DNA of 64,000 bases, taken from positions 1,228,001 through 1,292,000 of the forward strand of contig NZ_CP120679.1 of the NCBI RefSeq assembly GCF_029537375.1, given 5' to 3'. The notes under the pieces were generated by a model. The model was not told where the DNA came from. It saw nothing but the letters and a program-made list of their open reading frames with translations, and did no database searches. Position 1 is the stretch's first letter; the number at the start of each line of letters is the position of its first letter. Source of the DNA: Bacillus sp. HSf4. Its GTDB lineage: Bacteria > Bacillota > Bacilli > Bacillales > Bacillaceae. The translations under genes and the position numbers were made by a program. Below are positions 26,761-35,920 of the stretch, piece after piece.

Positions 26761-28100
26761 TAAACTGCAAACCCTTTTTTGAGCCATATTTTTGATCTCC
26801 ATCGTCTGTACATGAAAATTCCCCTCACCCATTCATCGGCAATAAATGAAAACCAAATGCCCGCCAGACCAAATCCAAGCTGGATGCCGAAAATATAAGC
26901 AATCGGAAGCCCGATTCCCCACATCGAGACAATCGCCATGTAAACTGGATACTTTGCGTCACCGGCCGCTCTTAATGAGTTGATGATCACCACATTAAAT
27001 GAACGGCCGGGTTCCAGGATGATCGTCAGCAAAATCAGCATGCTGGCCGTTGCGATAATTTCGGGATTGCTGCTGAAGATCCCGATCAGCTGCTTTGAAA
27101 AAACCGCCATCACAACGGACGTGCATGTCGTAATCGCCAGCGCCCACCATAGACTTTTCAAGCAGCGGCTGTACGCTTCGTCAAATTGTTTCGCGCCGAT
27201 ATGGCGCCCGATCAAGATTTGCGTTCCCTGGCTGATCGCCGCACCGAAAAGCATGATGAACATCATCAAATTTTGCGTGTACACTTTCGTCGTCAAGGCC
27301 TGTGCGCCCATCAGCGTAATAAAATAGGTGACGATCATCTGTGACGCGTTATAGGAAAGCTGCTCACCCGCTGAAGGAATGCCGATTCTCAACAGCTTTT
27401 TTAAATGGCTTTTTCGGATGAAAAACAAGCGCTTCGAAAAAATCGGCATCCCGATCCGCTTTTTCACAAGCAAGGCGATCGCCAAAAGGCCGATGATGCG
27501 CGCGCTTGCAGTGGATAGCGCCACACCCGCCACTCCGAGGATCGGAAAGCCGAACGGTCCGAAAATCACGAGATAGTTGCCGGCGATATTCAGCATATTC
27601 ATGCCGATCGTAACGGCCATCGTGTCCTTTGTATAACCGTAGCTTTTTAAAATCGCGCTGTATGTCATGATCAGCGCCTGGATAAAGGAGAGCCCGCCGA
27701 CGATCTTCAAGAAAATGCCGGCATCGCTGAGCAGATTGGCTGACAGGCCCATCATCAATAAAAGCGGCTTGGCAAGCAGATAAATCAAAGCGCTGATGAA
27801 TAGACTGATGATAAAATTGGCGCTGATGGAAACATATCCGACTTCCATCGCTTCTGCCTTCTGCCGCGAGCCGAGAAATTGTGAAATGATCACCGTTGTA
27901 CCTGTCGCAATAAAGCCGAACATGACGATGATTAAATTGAGCATCTGGTTGCTGACGCCGACGGCTGCCACACTGTCGTCGGAATATTGGCTGAGCATCA
28001 GGGTGTCGGCGTTTCCCATCAGCATATATAATGAAACCTCGATAAAAATCGGCCAGGTCAAGGCGAATAAGGAGAGGTTTTGGGTGTTTGTTTTTTTCAT
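26760..28100 (-). CDS. yisQ: MATE-family efflux transporter YisQ
   Basis: A 446-residue multidrug/toxin exporter of the MATE family with about 12 transmembrane helices in two related halves. Typical sequence: LTWPIFIEVSLYMLMGNADTLMLSQYSD at the N-terminus, VSNQMLNLIIVMFGFIATGTTVIISQFLG in the first half and GAAISQGTQILIGRHIGAKQFDEA in the second. The ATG at 28100 was preferred over a TTG 24 bases earlier; AAAGGGG lies before it. It probably couples export to Na+ or H+ entry; substrates are unknown. Divergent from yisR, as in B. subtilis. Confidence 0.88.
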   Translation of the reverse strand: MKKTNTQNLSLFALTWPIFIEVSLYMLMGNADTLMLSQYSDDSVAAVGVSNQMLNLIIVMFGFIATGTTVIISQFLGSRQKAEAMEVGYVSISANFIISLFISALIYLLAKPLLLMMGLSANLLSDAGIFLKIVGGLSFIQALIMTYSAILKSYGYTKDTMAVTIGMNMLNIAGNYLVIFGPFGFPILGVAGVALSTASARIIGLLAIALLVKKRIGMPIFSKRLFFIRKSHLKKLLRIGIPSAGEQLSYNASQMIVTYFITLMGAQALTTKVYTQNLMMFIMLFGAAISQGTQILIGRHIGAKQFDEAYSRCLKSLWWALAITTCTSVVMAVFSKQLIGIFSSNPEIIATASMLILLTIILEPGRSFNVVIINSLRAAGDAKYPVYMAIVSMWGIGLPIAYIFGIQLGFGLAGIWFSFIADEWVRGIFMYRRWRSKIWLKKGFAV

Positions 28101-28223
28101 GGCGTATAACCCCTTTCTTTTCAAAAATCCGTTTTATAGTGTAACGCCATTTTTTTATAATAAGAAGAGACGAAACCGATACTTCTTGGAGAAATCCGAC
28201 CAAATCAAAAGAGGGAGAACCAT

Positions 28224-29087
28224 ATGGAACACATCATTTTCACGATCCCGCCGCTCCCCGTTTTGATCGTCTGCGGAGAAGGCGTGTTTAAAAAAGGGGA
28301 AAAACATGTCAAGCGAGAATATCCTGTCTTTGACCTTTTATATGTGATCAAAGGGGAACTGTTTTTGACAGAAGACGGTGTGCCTCACCGCATCCGGCAG
28401 GGGGAGTACATCATCCTCGTGCCGGGGCTCGAACATTACGGACATCAGGGCTGCAGAGAGGAAACCCATTATTTTTGGCTTCATTTTCAGGATGGGGCGT
28501 ACGAATTGGGAGAGCGGGGAGGAGATAACTGGACTGAGCTCAAGCTTCAGCACGGAACATTTGAAACACCGCCTTTATATCATTTAAGGCTTCCGAGAAA
28601 GGGAAAGGTCGATCAAAAGGCTTTCATTGAAAAGCAGTTTAGAAGTTTAATGGATGAAGCAGCGGAAAATTCTGATCTGCCTCTCAGAAAGCAGCTGCTG
28701 TTTGAAGAGCTGCTGATTCATTTGCAAAAGGAAGCGTTTCACATTCCTTCGGCGAATGAACGTGTCGCATCAGAAGCGCAGCGCTATATTGACCGGCATT
28801 ATAAAGAAAAGCTGAGCATGGATCAGCTTTCCGCCGCCCTTCATTATCACCAGGACTACATCACCCGCTGCATGCAGAAAGTGTTCGGCATCACGCCTGG
28901 ACAATACGCCAACAAGGCGCGGATCCTGGAAGCGAAGCGGCTTCTTTCCGTGACCAATGAGAAAATGTCAGCGATCGCAGAGCAAGTCGGCATCGATGAC
29001 CCGACCTACTTTTCGAAGCTTTTCAAGCAAATAGAAGGAATATCCCCTATCGAATACCGAAAGATGATGAAGAGGAATATTGAATAA
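28224..29087 (+). CDS. yisR: AraC-family transcriptional regulator YisR
   Basis: A 287-residue regulator with an N-terminal cupin-like sensing domain (FDLLYVIKGELFLTEDG, QGEYIILVPGLEHYG) and a C-terminal double helix-turn-helix: LSMDQLSAALHYHQDYITRCMQKVFGITPGQY and IAEQVGIDDPTYFSKLFKQIEGISPIEYR. The ligand is unknown. It faces the MATE transporter gene yisQ, which it may regulate, and is followed 36 bases later by an acetyltransferase gene. Confidence 0.88.
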   Translation: MEHIIFTIPPLPVLIVCGEGVFKKGEKHVKREYPVFDLLYVIKGELFLTEDGVPHRIRQGEYIILVPGLEHYGHQGCREETHYFWLHFQDGAYELGERGGDNWTELKLQHGTFETPPLYHLRLPRKGKVDQKAFIEKQFRSLMDEAAENSDLPLRKQLLFEELLIHLQKEAFHIPSANERVASEAQRYIDRHYKEKLSMDQLSAALHYHQDYITRCMQKVFGITPGQYANKARILEAKRLLSVTNEKMSAIAEQVGIDDPTYFSKLFKQIEGISPIEYRKMMKRNIE

Positions 29088-29123
29088 TTTCGTAACAGTC
29101 CAAACGGATCGGAGGAGAAAAGC

Positions 29124-29681
29124 TTGGCAGTCATAAACGGTAAGAAAGTCAAACTGCGTTCAATTACGATGGATGACCTGCCTCTGTTGTGGAAATGGAT
29201 ATACGGTGTGAAAGATCCTGAATGGAAAAAGTGGGATGCTCCCTACTTCCCGCTGCTGCCTGAGCCGTATCAGTATTTCGCCGATTCCTTTGTGCAGGCT
29301 TTGAATGAGAGACCTCCACGCTACATGGGGATAGAAATCGGGGGAGAGCTGAAAGGGACGGTTTCGTATTATTGGGAGTGCCGGCCGACCCGCTGGCTTG
29401 AGTGCGGAATCGTCATCTATGACCCACTCTTTTGGAACGGCGGCTACGGCACTGAGGCTGTGTCATTATGGGTCAGCTACTTATTTGATCATCTCGATGT
29501 CCCGAGAATCGGGATGACCACATGGTCCGGAAATCAGCGGATGATGAAATGCGCAGAAAAGGCGGGGTTTACGATGGAGGGGCGTATCCGCAAGGTCAGA
29601 TATTATAAGGGAACCTACTATGATTCGATCAGGTACGGGATGTTAAGAGATGAGTGGGAGAAGCTTTGCGGCCGCCCTTGA
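29124..29681 (+). CDS. RimJ/RimL-type GNAT acetyltransferase
   Basis: A 185-residue acetyltransferase of the ribosomal-protein N-acetyltransferase type, resembling B. subtilis YoaA. It starts KKVKLRSITMDDLPLLWKW; the acetyl-CoA site is around GGYGTEAVSLWVSYLFD, and GNQRMMKCAEKAGFTMEGRIRK is the typical C-terminal motif. Start is TTG preceded by GGAGGAG. It likely shares a transcript with yisR. Substrate not known. Confidence 0.75.
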   Translation: MAVINGKKVKLRSITMDDLPLLWKWIYGVKDPEWKKWDAPYFPLLPEPYQYFADSFVQALNERPPRYMGIEIGGELKGTVSYYWECRPTRWLECGIVIYDPLFWNGGYGTEAVSLWVSYLFDHLDVPRIGMTTWSGNQRMMKCAEKAGFTMEGRIRKVRYYKGTYYDSIRYGMLRDEWEKLCGRP

Positions 29682-29693
29682 ATTGCCGCAAAG
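29664..29693. other. Hairpin between the acetyltransferase and gerC-type genes
   Basis: CTTTGCGGC and GCCGCAAAG form a 9-bp stem between two convergent genes. There is no T run, so termination would be weak in both directions. Confidence 0.4.
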
Positions 29694-29713
29694 CCATGCA
29701 GGGCCGGGGAATT

Positions 29714-30796
29714 CTACTCCGTATTTGTAACTGTTCTGAGGTTCAATCGATAATCAACATCGATATCCATCTTACTCCATTTCTTCTTCCACGTGTTGTC
29801 GCTCATCGGCTTAGTGAACGGGAACAATGCTTCACCGCCGATTTCAAAAGGGTCAACCTTCATATCCTGCATCTTTTTCAGCAGTTCGGCGGTCTGTTTT
29901 TCCAATTGCGCTTCGGCCTCATGGATCAGCGCATTGAATTCCCGCTCATCCTGCAGGTTTTTGTCACCGGTATATTCCTCAATTCCGCCATCAACATTCA
30001 CTTTCAAGGATAGCGCTGTATTTTTTTTATTCAAATTGAAAAAGACGGATGACCGGGCCTTGCCGATCACGAGAGAAATCTCGGGGAGCGCCAGGAGCTT
30101 GAGGTATTTGTTGTTGTTGATCAGCTGAAACATTTGGTCATCCACGCCGCCTATGATGTTCTGCAATTTGTCGTCTTTAAAAAGGGCTGTTCCTTCATAA
30201 ATAAAATCATCTTCATCCGTTTTGAAAACCGGTGTGTAGGGATCGGAAAAATGGGTGTAAAGCAAATTTTTGAACTGATGCAGGTTGACGATGGTCATTT
30301 CGCCCTGACTTGCTTTTTCGAAATGTTTTAAGGTCTGATAGAGATAGAAATCAAATTTTTCGCTTTGTTTCAGTTCATTAAGCATGTATTTTTCAAAGTC
30401 CCCTTTGACGACCATCACGTATAGTCGCTGAGGGGTTTTTGGATCGTTCAAAAGCGTGTTGATAATCGGAAGGATTCCTTTTCTGGCCAGCTTTTCTTCA
30501 ATGATCAGCATGCGGAGCTGCCCGTTTTGCAGCTCGTTGTAATAGTTTAAATTAAAATCCTTGCCGGCCTGTTTGATCATGTTCACTTCGATATTGAAGA
30601 CGCGTTTTTTCTCAAGTCCGATCGGCGGGACCAATGTGCTCATAGACAGTTTTTTGTTTTTTCCTTCCTTGATAAACCAAAACGTAACCGGAGAAATTTC
30701 TTCAATCTCATTATTTTCCACAAATGGAGAGCAGCCCTGCGCCAGGCAAAGGCTGAGCATGACAGAGCATAATAAAGCCCGTTTTCCCTTCATCAT
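29714..30796 (-). CDS. Germinant receptor C subunit, Ger(x)C lipoprotein
   Basis: A 360-residue spore inner-membrane lipoprotein of the GerAC family. The signal peptide ends in LAQGC, with Cys22 as lipid anchor. Later features: FNIEVNMIKQAGKDFN, LRMLIIEEKLARKGI (family motif around E-x-L-A) and DVDYRLNLRTV at the C-terminus, the conserved end of this family. It overlaps the B subunit gene by four bases. Probably the ynd-type operon described from B. licheniformis, but assignment to ynd rather than another receptor is inference. Confidence 0.82.
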   Translation of the reverse strand: MMKGKRALLCSVMLSLCLAQGCSPFVENNEIEEISPVTFWFIKEGKNKKLSMSTLVPPIGLEKKRVFNIEVNMIKQAGKDFNLNYYNELQNGQLRMLIIEEKLARKGILPIINTLLNDPKTPQRLYVMVVKGDFEKYMLNELKQSEKFDFYLYQTLKHFEKASQGEMTIVNLHQFKNLLYTHFSDPYTPVFKTDEDDFIYEGTALFKDDKLQNIIGGVDDQMFQLINNNKYLKLLALPEISLVIGKARSSVFFNLNKKNTALSLKVNVDGGIEEYTGDKNLQDEREFNALIHEAEAQLEKQTAELLKKMQDMKVDPFEIGGEALFPFTKPMSDNTWKKKWSKMDIDVDYRLNLRTVTNTE

Positions 30797-31911
30797 GATG
30801 ATCGCCCCTTTCGTTTACCGGCTGCCAGAAGCAGTGAAGGAACAAGCGCATATGTAACGGCTCCCAGCGTAACCTCCAGGATAAACCACATCTCCTTTTG
30901 TTCTCCATTTTCCCAAAACCATATGCTTAATATGAGCGATGCGGCCAACACCAAGAGAAAGCTGAAAATAAACCCTTTGCGGGTAACCGGTTTCGAGACT
31001 CTTTTGATCACGATCCGGGCGCCGCCGTATAAACAAAGTAAAAAGATGGCGATGACAAAAGCGTAATGAAACATATGCGCGGACAATAAAAAGGTATCAA
31101 CCCGCTCCAGAATCGGGGATTCCAAATAGCGGAGCATGTTGATGACCGGGAAAATGGTTTCCCGCAAATAAGACGAACCGTAAAAGAACAGTGATGCCGC
31201 AAACAAAAACAAATATTCAAGAATGGAAATCGCATTTCCGATAGATAAGTATTTGATGACACGCTCCTGTTTTTTAAACCATGGAGCAAGGCAAATCAGA
31301 TACTCGGGACCTGAAAAAGCAGACCAGGTCACAAGCAATGTTTGCCACGATTTTTTTGTCCACTCAAATGGAATCAGCGGATATAAGTCGTTCAGCGAAG
31401 CGATCGGCGGTATGTAGAACCGGATAAACAAGAATACGATCCAAAACGATGATAAAAATGCGATGATCGCAAACCGCATCGTATTTTCCATTCCTTTGGA
31501 CGCCGCATAGGCGCCGATCAACACGATGAACAGAACAAGCCAGTTTAAATTGATGGCCGGAAAAATAAAGTACCGGACGGTTTCCGCATAACTCACGATC
31601 AGAATCACCGTTTTAATGAACAGCTGAATCAAGCAAAGCAACACGAGAAAACGGAGCTTTCCTTCGCCGAAAACGTCTCTGAAGCCCTCATATCCTTTGG
31701 GCGCGTAAGGAGATGACAGCCATTTGGACAGGATGAACAGATTAAGCTGAGACAGCGCGCCGATGATCAAGAGTCCGAAAATCATAAACGGATGGACCAA
31801 ATACATCGGCAGGATGAGGATGAAAAACAGAACCTGAGTGCGGTTCAGGATGATGATCATATATAAGCCGCCAAGAGGTCTTGTTTTATGGAACAATCTA
31901 AAAGGGCTCAA
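30793..31911 (-). CDS. Germinant receptor B subunit, GerAB/APC-type membrane protein
   Basis: A 372-residue membrane protein with ten predicted helices, of the spore permease family (GerAB/GerBB), related to amino acid permeases and thought to bind the germinant. Typical segments: VLFFILILPMYLVHPFMIFGLLIIGALSQLNLFILSKW, SYAETVRYFIFP, WSAFSGPEYLICLAPWF. The TTG at 31911 is used because AAAGGAG lies 10 bases upstream; an ATG 17 codons further in has no such site. Six bases separate it from the A subunit gene and four overlap the C subunit gene. Confidence 0.85.
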   Translation of the reverse strand: MSPFRLFHKTRPLGGLYMIIILNRTQVLFFILILPMYLVHPFMIFGLLIIGALSQLNLFILSKWLSSPYAPKGYEGFRDVFGEGKLRFLVLLCLIQLFIKTVILIVSYAETVRYFIFPAINLNWLVLFIVLIGAYAASKGMENTMRFAIIAFLSSFWIVFLFIRFYIPPIASLNDLYPLIPFEWTKKSWQTLLVTWSAFSGPEYLICLAPWFKKQERVIKYLSIGNAISILEYLFLFAASLFFYGSSYLRETIFPVINMLRYLESPILERVDTFLLSAHMFHYAFVIAIFLLCLYGGARIVIKRVSKPVTRKGFIFSFLLVLAASLILSIWFWENGEQKEMWFILEVTLGAVTYALVPSLLLAAGKRKGRSS

Positions 31912-31917
31912 GCAGAA

Positions 31918-33357
31918 TCATCTCCTTTTGCTGTACCGCCAGCTTTTGAGAGGGTGTAAAAATGCCGGGCGTTTTTTTAGCCAAGTGAACGGGCCCCGAA
32001 TGAAAAGATCGAGCCAATCCCGCGGATAAAAAGGTGTAACAGGGGCCAAATAAGGCTGTCTTAAAGAAGTAAGCCCATTTAAATGGACAAATAATCCAAT
32101 AAACCCGAGCATGATTCCAAAAAAGCCGAGGCAAGCTGATAATAACAGAATCGTAAAGTGGATCAATGTATACCCCTTCGCCACGATGTAATTCGGAATC
32201 AAAAAAGAGGTGACCGTTGCGATCCCGACTAAGACAACCAAAACTTTGCTGACAAAGCCGGCCTGCACCGCTGCTTCCCCGATGACGATCCCTGAGATGA
32301 CACCCAAGGTTGAGCTTGACTTTGTCGGCATCCGCACGCTGGCCTCTTTAATAAATTCGATCACGATCAACATGAGAAACGCTTCCCAAAACGGGTTGAA
32401 CGGCACTTTGCTCCTTGATTCAATCAATACATTAAGGATTTGCAAAGGAATCATGTGATAATGATGGGTCGATAAAGCGACATATACAGGAATTAACGCA
32501 ATGGACAGAATAAAGCTGAAATAGCGCAGCCAGCGAAAAAAGCTGGAAATTGGCCAGCGCATTGTATAATCTTCGAATGAATGAAACAGATGAAAAAGCG
32601 TGATCGGCGCATTCAGCGCAAACGGTGTATTATCGACCAAAATCGTGACCTTTCCGATGCTCAAATTGTACGTGCAAATATCGGGCCGCTCTGTCTGCTG
32701 AAACTGAGGAAAGATGGTATGATGGTGATCTTCCATCAATTCCGCAAGCTGTGACGAATCAAGCATCGTATCAAAATCAATGGCGGCGATTCTTTTTTTC
32801 GCTTCTTCCACAAATTCAGGGTTGGTCAGTCCGTCGATATAGATGAGAACGATCGACGTTTTGCTTAAAGCGCCGATTTCGAGTCTCTCGGTTTTCAAAT
32901 TTGTCAAAGGTAGCCGTCTGCGTATTAAAGATAAATTAAGGCCGATCTGTTCTGTAAAGCTGTGTTTCGATGATTCAATCTGCCGCCCCAGCCGGTTTTC
33001 GAGCGGGATGGCATACCAGTGCCCGTGCCGCGGATCAAAGACAAGAACGGCCCCTGTCATGAGCAGATTTGTCGCTTCATCCAAAGCTGTAATCTGCAAA
33101 ACGTTCAAGAGCAAACCTTTTAAATAATCGTACACCGTAACGTCGCCGCAGCTGATCATGGGCTTGATGATCAATTCGTGCAGACTTCCTTCGTCAATGA
33201 TCGTATTGATGTAATAAAACACGGCTTTTTGTCCGTTCTTCATTTCATATTCTTCTGATACGGCATCGCTCATGCCGGCAATCGCTGCTTCAATGGCTTC
33301 TGCACTGACAGCCGGCTGATCGGCTGTGAATGGTGTTTGATCTTTCTTTTGAAACAT
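31918..33357 (-). CDS. Germinant receptor A subunit, GerA family
   Basis: A 479-residue GerAA-type protein: a large N-terminal cytoplasmic domain followed by about five membrane helices (from SFFRWLRYFSFILSIALIPVYVAL onwards) and a basic C-terminal tail. Family motifs include GALSKTSIVLIYIDGLTNPEFVEE, VDNTPFALNAPITLFHLFHSFEDY, LLMLIVIEFIKEASVRMP and GVISGIVIGEAAVQAGFVS. The open frame extends upstream, but ATG 33357 follows GGGGG and gives the normal family length. First gene of a three-gene operon A-B-C that is absent from this position in B. subtilis. Confidence 0.85.
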   Translation of the reverse strand: MFQKKDQTPFTADQPAVSAEAIEAAIAGMSDAVSEEYEMKNGQKAVFYYINTIIDEGSLHELIIKPMISCGDVTVYDYLKGLLLNVLQITALDEATNLLMTGAVLVFDPRHGHWYAIPLENRLGRQIESSKHSFTEQIGLNLSLIRRRLPLTNLKTERLEIGALSKTSIVLIYIDGLTNPEFVEEAKKRIAAIDFDTMLDSSQLAELMEDHHHTIFPQFQQTERPDICTYNLSIGKVTILVDNTPFALNAPITLFHLFHSFEDYTMRWPISSFFRWLRYFSFILSIALIPVYVALSTHHYHMIPLQILNVLIESRSKVPFNPFWEAFLMLIVIEFIKEASVRMPTKSSSTLGVISGIVIGEAAVQAGFVSKVLVVLVGIATVTSFLIPNYIVAKGYTLIHFTILLLSACLGFFGIMLGFIGLFVHLNGLTSLRQPYLAPVTPFYPRDWLDLFIRGPFTWLKKRPAFLHPLKSWRYSKRR

Positions 33358-33425
33358 GGGCATCCCCCAAACCGGTTTCCAGTTGAATGTATTGTGTGTA
33401 CCTTTTTCTGAAAATATGTATGAAG

Positions 33426-33458
33426 AAAAAACGCCCGAACGAAAAACGGACGTTTTTT
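33426..33458 (-). terminator. Terminator of yisU
   Basis: On the minus strand AAAAAACGTCCG and CGGGCGTTTTTT form an imperfect stem with a T run at its 3' side, right after the yisU stop. Confidence 0.65.
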
Positions 33459-34066
33459 CAGGACCATAGTGAAGCGCCAAGATAGAGGCCAAGTCCCCAC
33501 ATGATGAGAGCAGATCCTTTGTTGAACAAGATAAGCGCGGCTCCCGACCGATCCAGGCGCCTGATCACCCGGCCCGCTGCCGCCAGTCCGGCAAACCATG
33601 CCCATGAGACAAGGATACATGCCACGGTGAATAACCATTTTTCCGCCCCGTCATATGCCAACGAGCTGGTGCCGATCACACCGACGATGTCGAGAATGGC
33701 GTGCGGATTTAGCAACGAGACAGCCGCTGCAAAAGCGATTTGCTGTTTCACCGTCATTCCATCCGTTCGTTTTTCCCCTGCAGCTGGTTTGGCGTGCCAT
33801 GTGATCCATCCCATATACATCAGGAAACAGAAGCCGCCGCTCAATAAAATCAATTTCACCGCCGGGATGCCGGCGACAGCCGCCGAAACTCCTGCAACAG
33901 CAAGAATCACTAGCAGCGTATCACAAATCGCTGCGGCAATCACAAGCGGCATAACCCGGAAAAAGCTCGGTGCCGCCGCCCCCTGCTGAAAAATGAAGAC
34001 GTTTTGCGCCCCTAAAGGCAGAATCAGTCCAAAAGCGAGAATGATGCCGTGAATGGCTGCGGTCAT
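33458..34066 (-). CDS. yisU: LysE/ArgO-type amino acid exporter YisU
   Basis: A 202-residue inner-membrane exporter with six predicted helices. LysE hallmarks: GLILPLGAQNVFIFQQGA near the N-terminus, AICDTLLV and the conserved SLLNPHAILDIVGVIG. It should export basic amino acids or related metabolites. ATG 34066 is chosen since AAAGGGG lies upstream; the codon 21 bases earlier has no ribosome binding site. Divergent from yisV, as in B. subtilis, which suggests that YisV controls it. Confidence 0.85.
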   Translation of the reverse strand: MTAAIHGIILAFGLILPLGAQNVFIFQQGAAAPSFFRVMPLVIAAAICDTLLVILAVAGVSAAVAGIPAVKLILLSGGFCFLMYMGWITWHAKPAAGEKRTDGMTVKQQIAFAAAVSLLNPHAILDIVGVIGTSSLAYDGAEKWLFTVACILVSWAWFAGLAAAGRVIRRLDRSGAALILFNKGSALIMWGLGLYLGASLWS

Positions 34067-34199
34067 TCTTGATAAATCCCCTTTCATTCAACAATATCCG
34101 TTTTATTGTAGCGGATGAAAGGAGAGGTGTCTCCGGCCATTTGGATGGTTTCAGAAGCCAGCCAAATGTTATCATGTTCAAAAAGGAGCTGAAACAGAG

Positions 34200-35654
34200 A
34201 TGAAATTCTCGCTCGATCGAAACTCGGAAATACCATTGTATCAGCAAATTGAACAAATCTTGAAAGACAAAATGTCGCGGGGCGAATGGCCGGCCGGAAC
34301 CAAAATTCCGTCCCAGCGGAAGCTCGCCGGCATGTTTCAAGTCAACAGAAGCACGGTGACCGCGGCGCTTGACGAATTGACAGCCCAGGGGCTTCTTGAA
34401 GGCAAGCGGGGCGGCGGCACAAAAGTGATGAATCATACATGGAGCGGCATGACGGACGGACCGTCGCTCGACTGGAACGGCTATGTCCGTTCGGGAATCC
34501 ACCGCCCGAATTCTTTGACGATCCAGGAAATCAACCGGCAGGAGTTCAGGGAAGACATCATCCGGCTTGGGACCGGTGAACTGTCGCCTGAGCTTTTGCC
34601 CTATCAGCAGGTCAAAAAAATGCTCCGTGATGCTGAATCAGACAAGCTGATGCTCGGATATGAAGAACCGAAAGGAAACCGGTATACGAGAGAAGTGCTG
34701 GCGGCTCATTTAAAACAAAAAGGCATTCATGTTTCCCCGGATGCCATCCTGATCGTTTCCGGCGCTTTGCAAGCCCTCCAGCTCATCTCGATCGGCCTTT
34801 TGAAACGGAAGGCCGCCGTCCTCACCGAAAAGCCGTCATACTTATACTCGCTCCATGTGTTCCAATCGATGGAGATGAGGCTTTACGGCATTCCGATTGA
34901 TGAAGGGGGATTGAGTCCGGCTGCTATTCAGGCCTGCAAAAACAAGCATGGCGCCGACCTTTTGTATACGATTCCGTCTTTTCACAACCCGACGGGCTTT
35001 TTGATGACGGAAGAAAGGAGAAAAGAGCTGATTCAGACCGCGAAGCGCTTATCTCTTCCCATTATTGAAGATGATGCATACGGCGATTTGTGGCTTGACA
35101 GTCCGCCTCCGCCCCCGCTTAAGACCTTCGACCAAGACGGAAACGTGCTTTATGTCGGCACATTATCGAAAACGGTCAGCCCCGGCCTTCGCATCGGCTG
35201 GATCGCCGGGCCCGAGCCTGTGATCGACAGGCTGGCAGATATCAAAATGCAGACGGACTATGGGTCAAGCTCCCTCTCCCAGTGGGCTGCTGCAAAATGG
35301 CTCTCAAGCGGACTTTATGAAGAAAACCTCCATTTGATCAGGAATGACTTGAGAATCAGGCGTGACACAGCCATCCGCTGCCTTGAAGCGCACTTTGACG
35401 GGATCGCTGACTGGAAGGAGCCGCCCGGCGGGTTTTACATCTGGGTCACATTTTTTCAGTCACTGCCGCTTCATGTGCTGTTTGAAAAAGCGCTGCAAAA
35501 AAACATCCTCATCAATCCGGGAACCCTTTACGATAAAGAAGCGAAAAGAAGCATCAGACTGTCTTATTCCTACGCTTCTCTTAGCGGCCTCGAAACCGGA
35601 ATCCGAACCGTCGCCGAACTGGCACGGGAACTTTTAACCGCCACTGCCGGCTGA
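34200..35654 (+). CDS. yisV: MocR/GntR-family PLP-dependent regulator YisV
   Basis: A 484-residue MocR protein: N-terminal GntR winged helix (YQQIEQILKDKMSRGEWPAGTKIPSQRKLAGMFQVNRSTVTAALDEL, residues about 13-60) joined to an aminotransferase-fold domain (class I) with TIPSFHNPTGFLM, IIEDDAYGDLW and the PLP Lys in LYVGTLSKTVSPGLRIGW. MocR proteins sense amines or PLP. The length is as in B. subtilis YisV. Divergent from the exporter gene yisU. Confidence 0.88.
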   Translation: MKFSLDRNSEIPLYQQIEQILKDKMSRGEWPAGTKIPSQRKLAGMFQVNRSTVTAALDELTAQGLLEGKRGGGTKVMNHTWSGMTDGPSLDWNGYVRSGIHRPNSLTIQEINRQEFREDIIRLGTGELSPELLPYQQVKKMLRDAESDKLMLGYEEPKGNRYTREVLAAHLKQKGIHVSPDAILIVSGALQALQLISIGLLKRKAAVLTEKPSYLYSLHVFQSMEMRLYGIPIDEGGLSPAAIQACKNKHGADLLYTIPSFHNPTGFLMTEERRKELIQTAKRLSLPIIEDDAYGDLWLDSPPPPPLKTFDQDGNVLYVGTLSKTVSPGLRIGWIAGPEPVIDRLADIKMQTDYGSSSLSQWAAAKWLSSGLYEENLHLIRNDLRIRRDTAIRCLEAHFDGIADWKEPPGGFYIWVTFFQSLPLHVLFEKALQKNILINPGTLYDKEAKRSIRLSYSYASLSGLETGIRTVAELARELLTATAG

Positions 35655-35685
35655 AGCTTTTTTAGCCGGCATCTTTCTATTTTTT
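35646..35685 (+). terminator. Terminator of yisV
   Basis: GCCGGCT and AGCCGGC flank an 11-base T-rich loop and are followed by a T-rich stretch. Confidence 0.65.
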
Positions 35686-35840
35686 CCTTCTTTAAGGACT
35701 CAAGATGGTTAAAGTTAATCCATTAAATTCCAAAATTCATCATATCAACAAACTATTGACTCATATGAAGAACTCTATTTCTGAAAAACAAGTTTAATAG
35801 AGCCTCTGTTATGAGAAATGTCCCATTTTTTCGAATCTTG

Positions 35841-35868
35841 TTGACACATCATCGTCACAAAATATACA
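35841..35868 (+). promoter_or_regulatory. Promoter of the siderophore operon
   Basis: TTGACA (35841-35846) and TATACA (35863-35868) with a 16-base spacer. Transcription would begin about 12 bases before the Fur box. Confidence 0.6.
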
Positions 35869-35887
35869 CTTTTTTTGTCAATGAAAA

Positions 35888-35902
35888 TGATAATCTTTAT
35901 CA
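35888..35902 (+). promoter_or_regulatory. Fur box of the siderophore operon
   Basis: TGATAATCTTTATCA matches the 7-1-7 Fur consensus TGATAATNATTATCA except for one base. It sits between the promoter and the ribosome binding site, so Fur with iron would repress the operon. Confidence 0.8.
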
Positions 35903-35920
35903 ATTGGAGGAATGCTTTCT

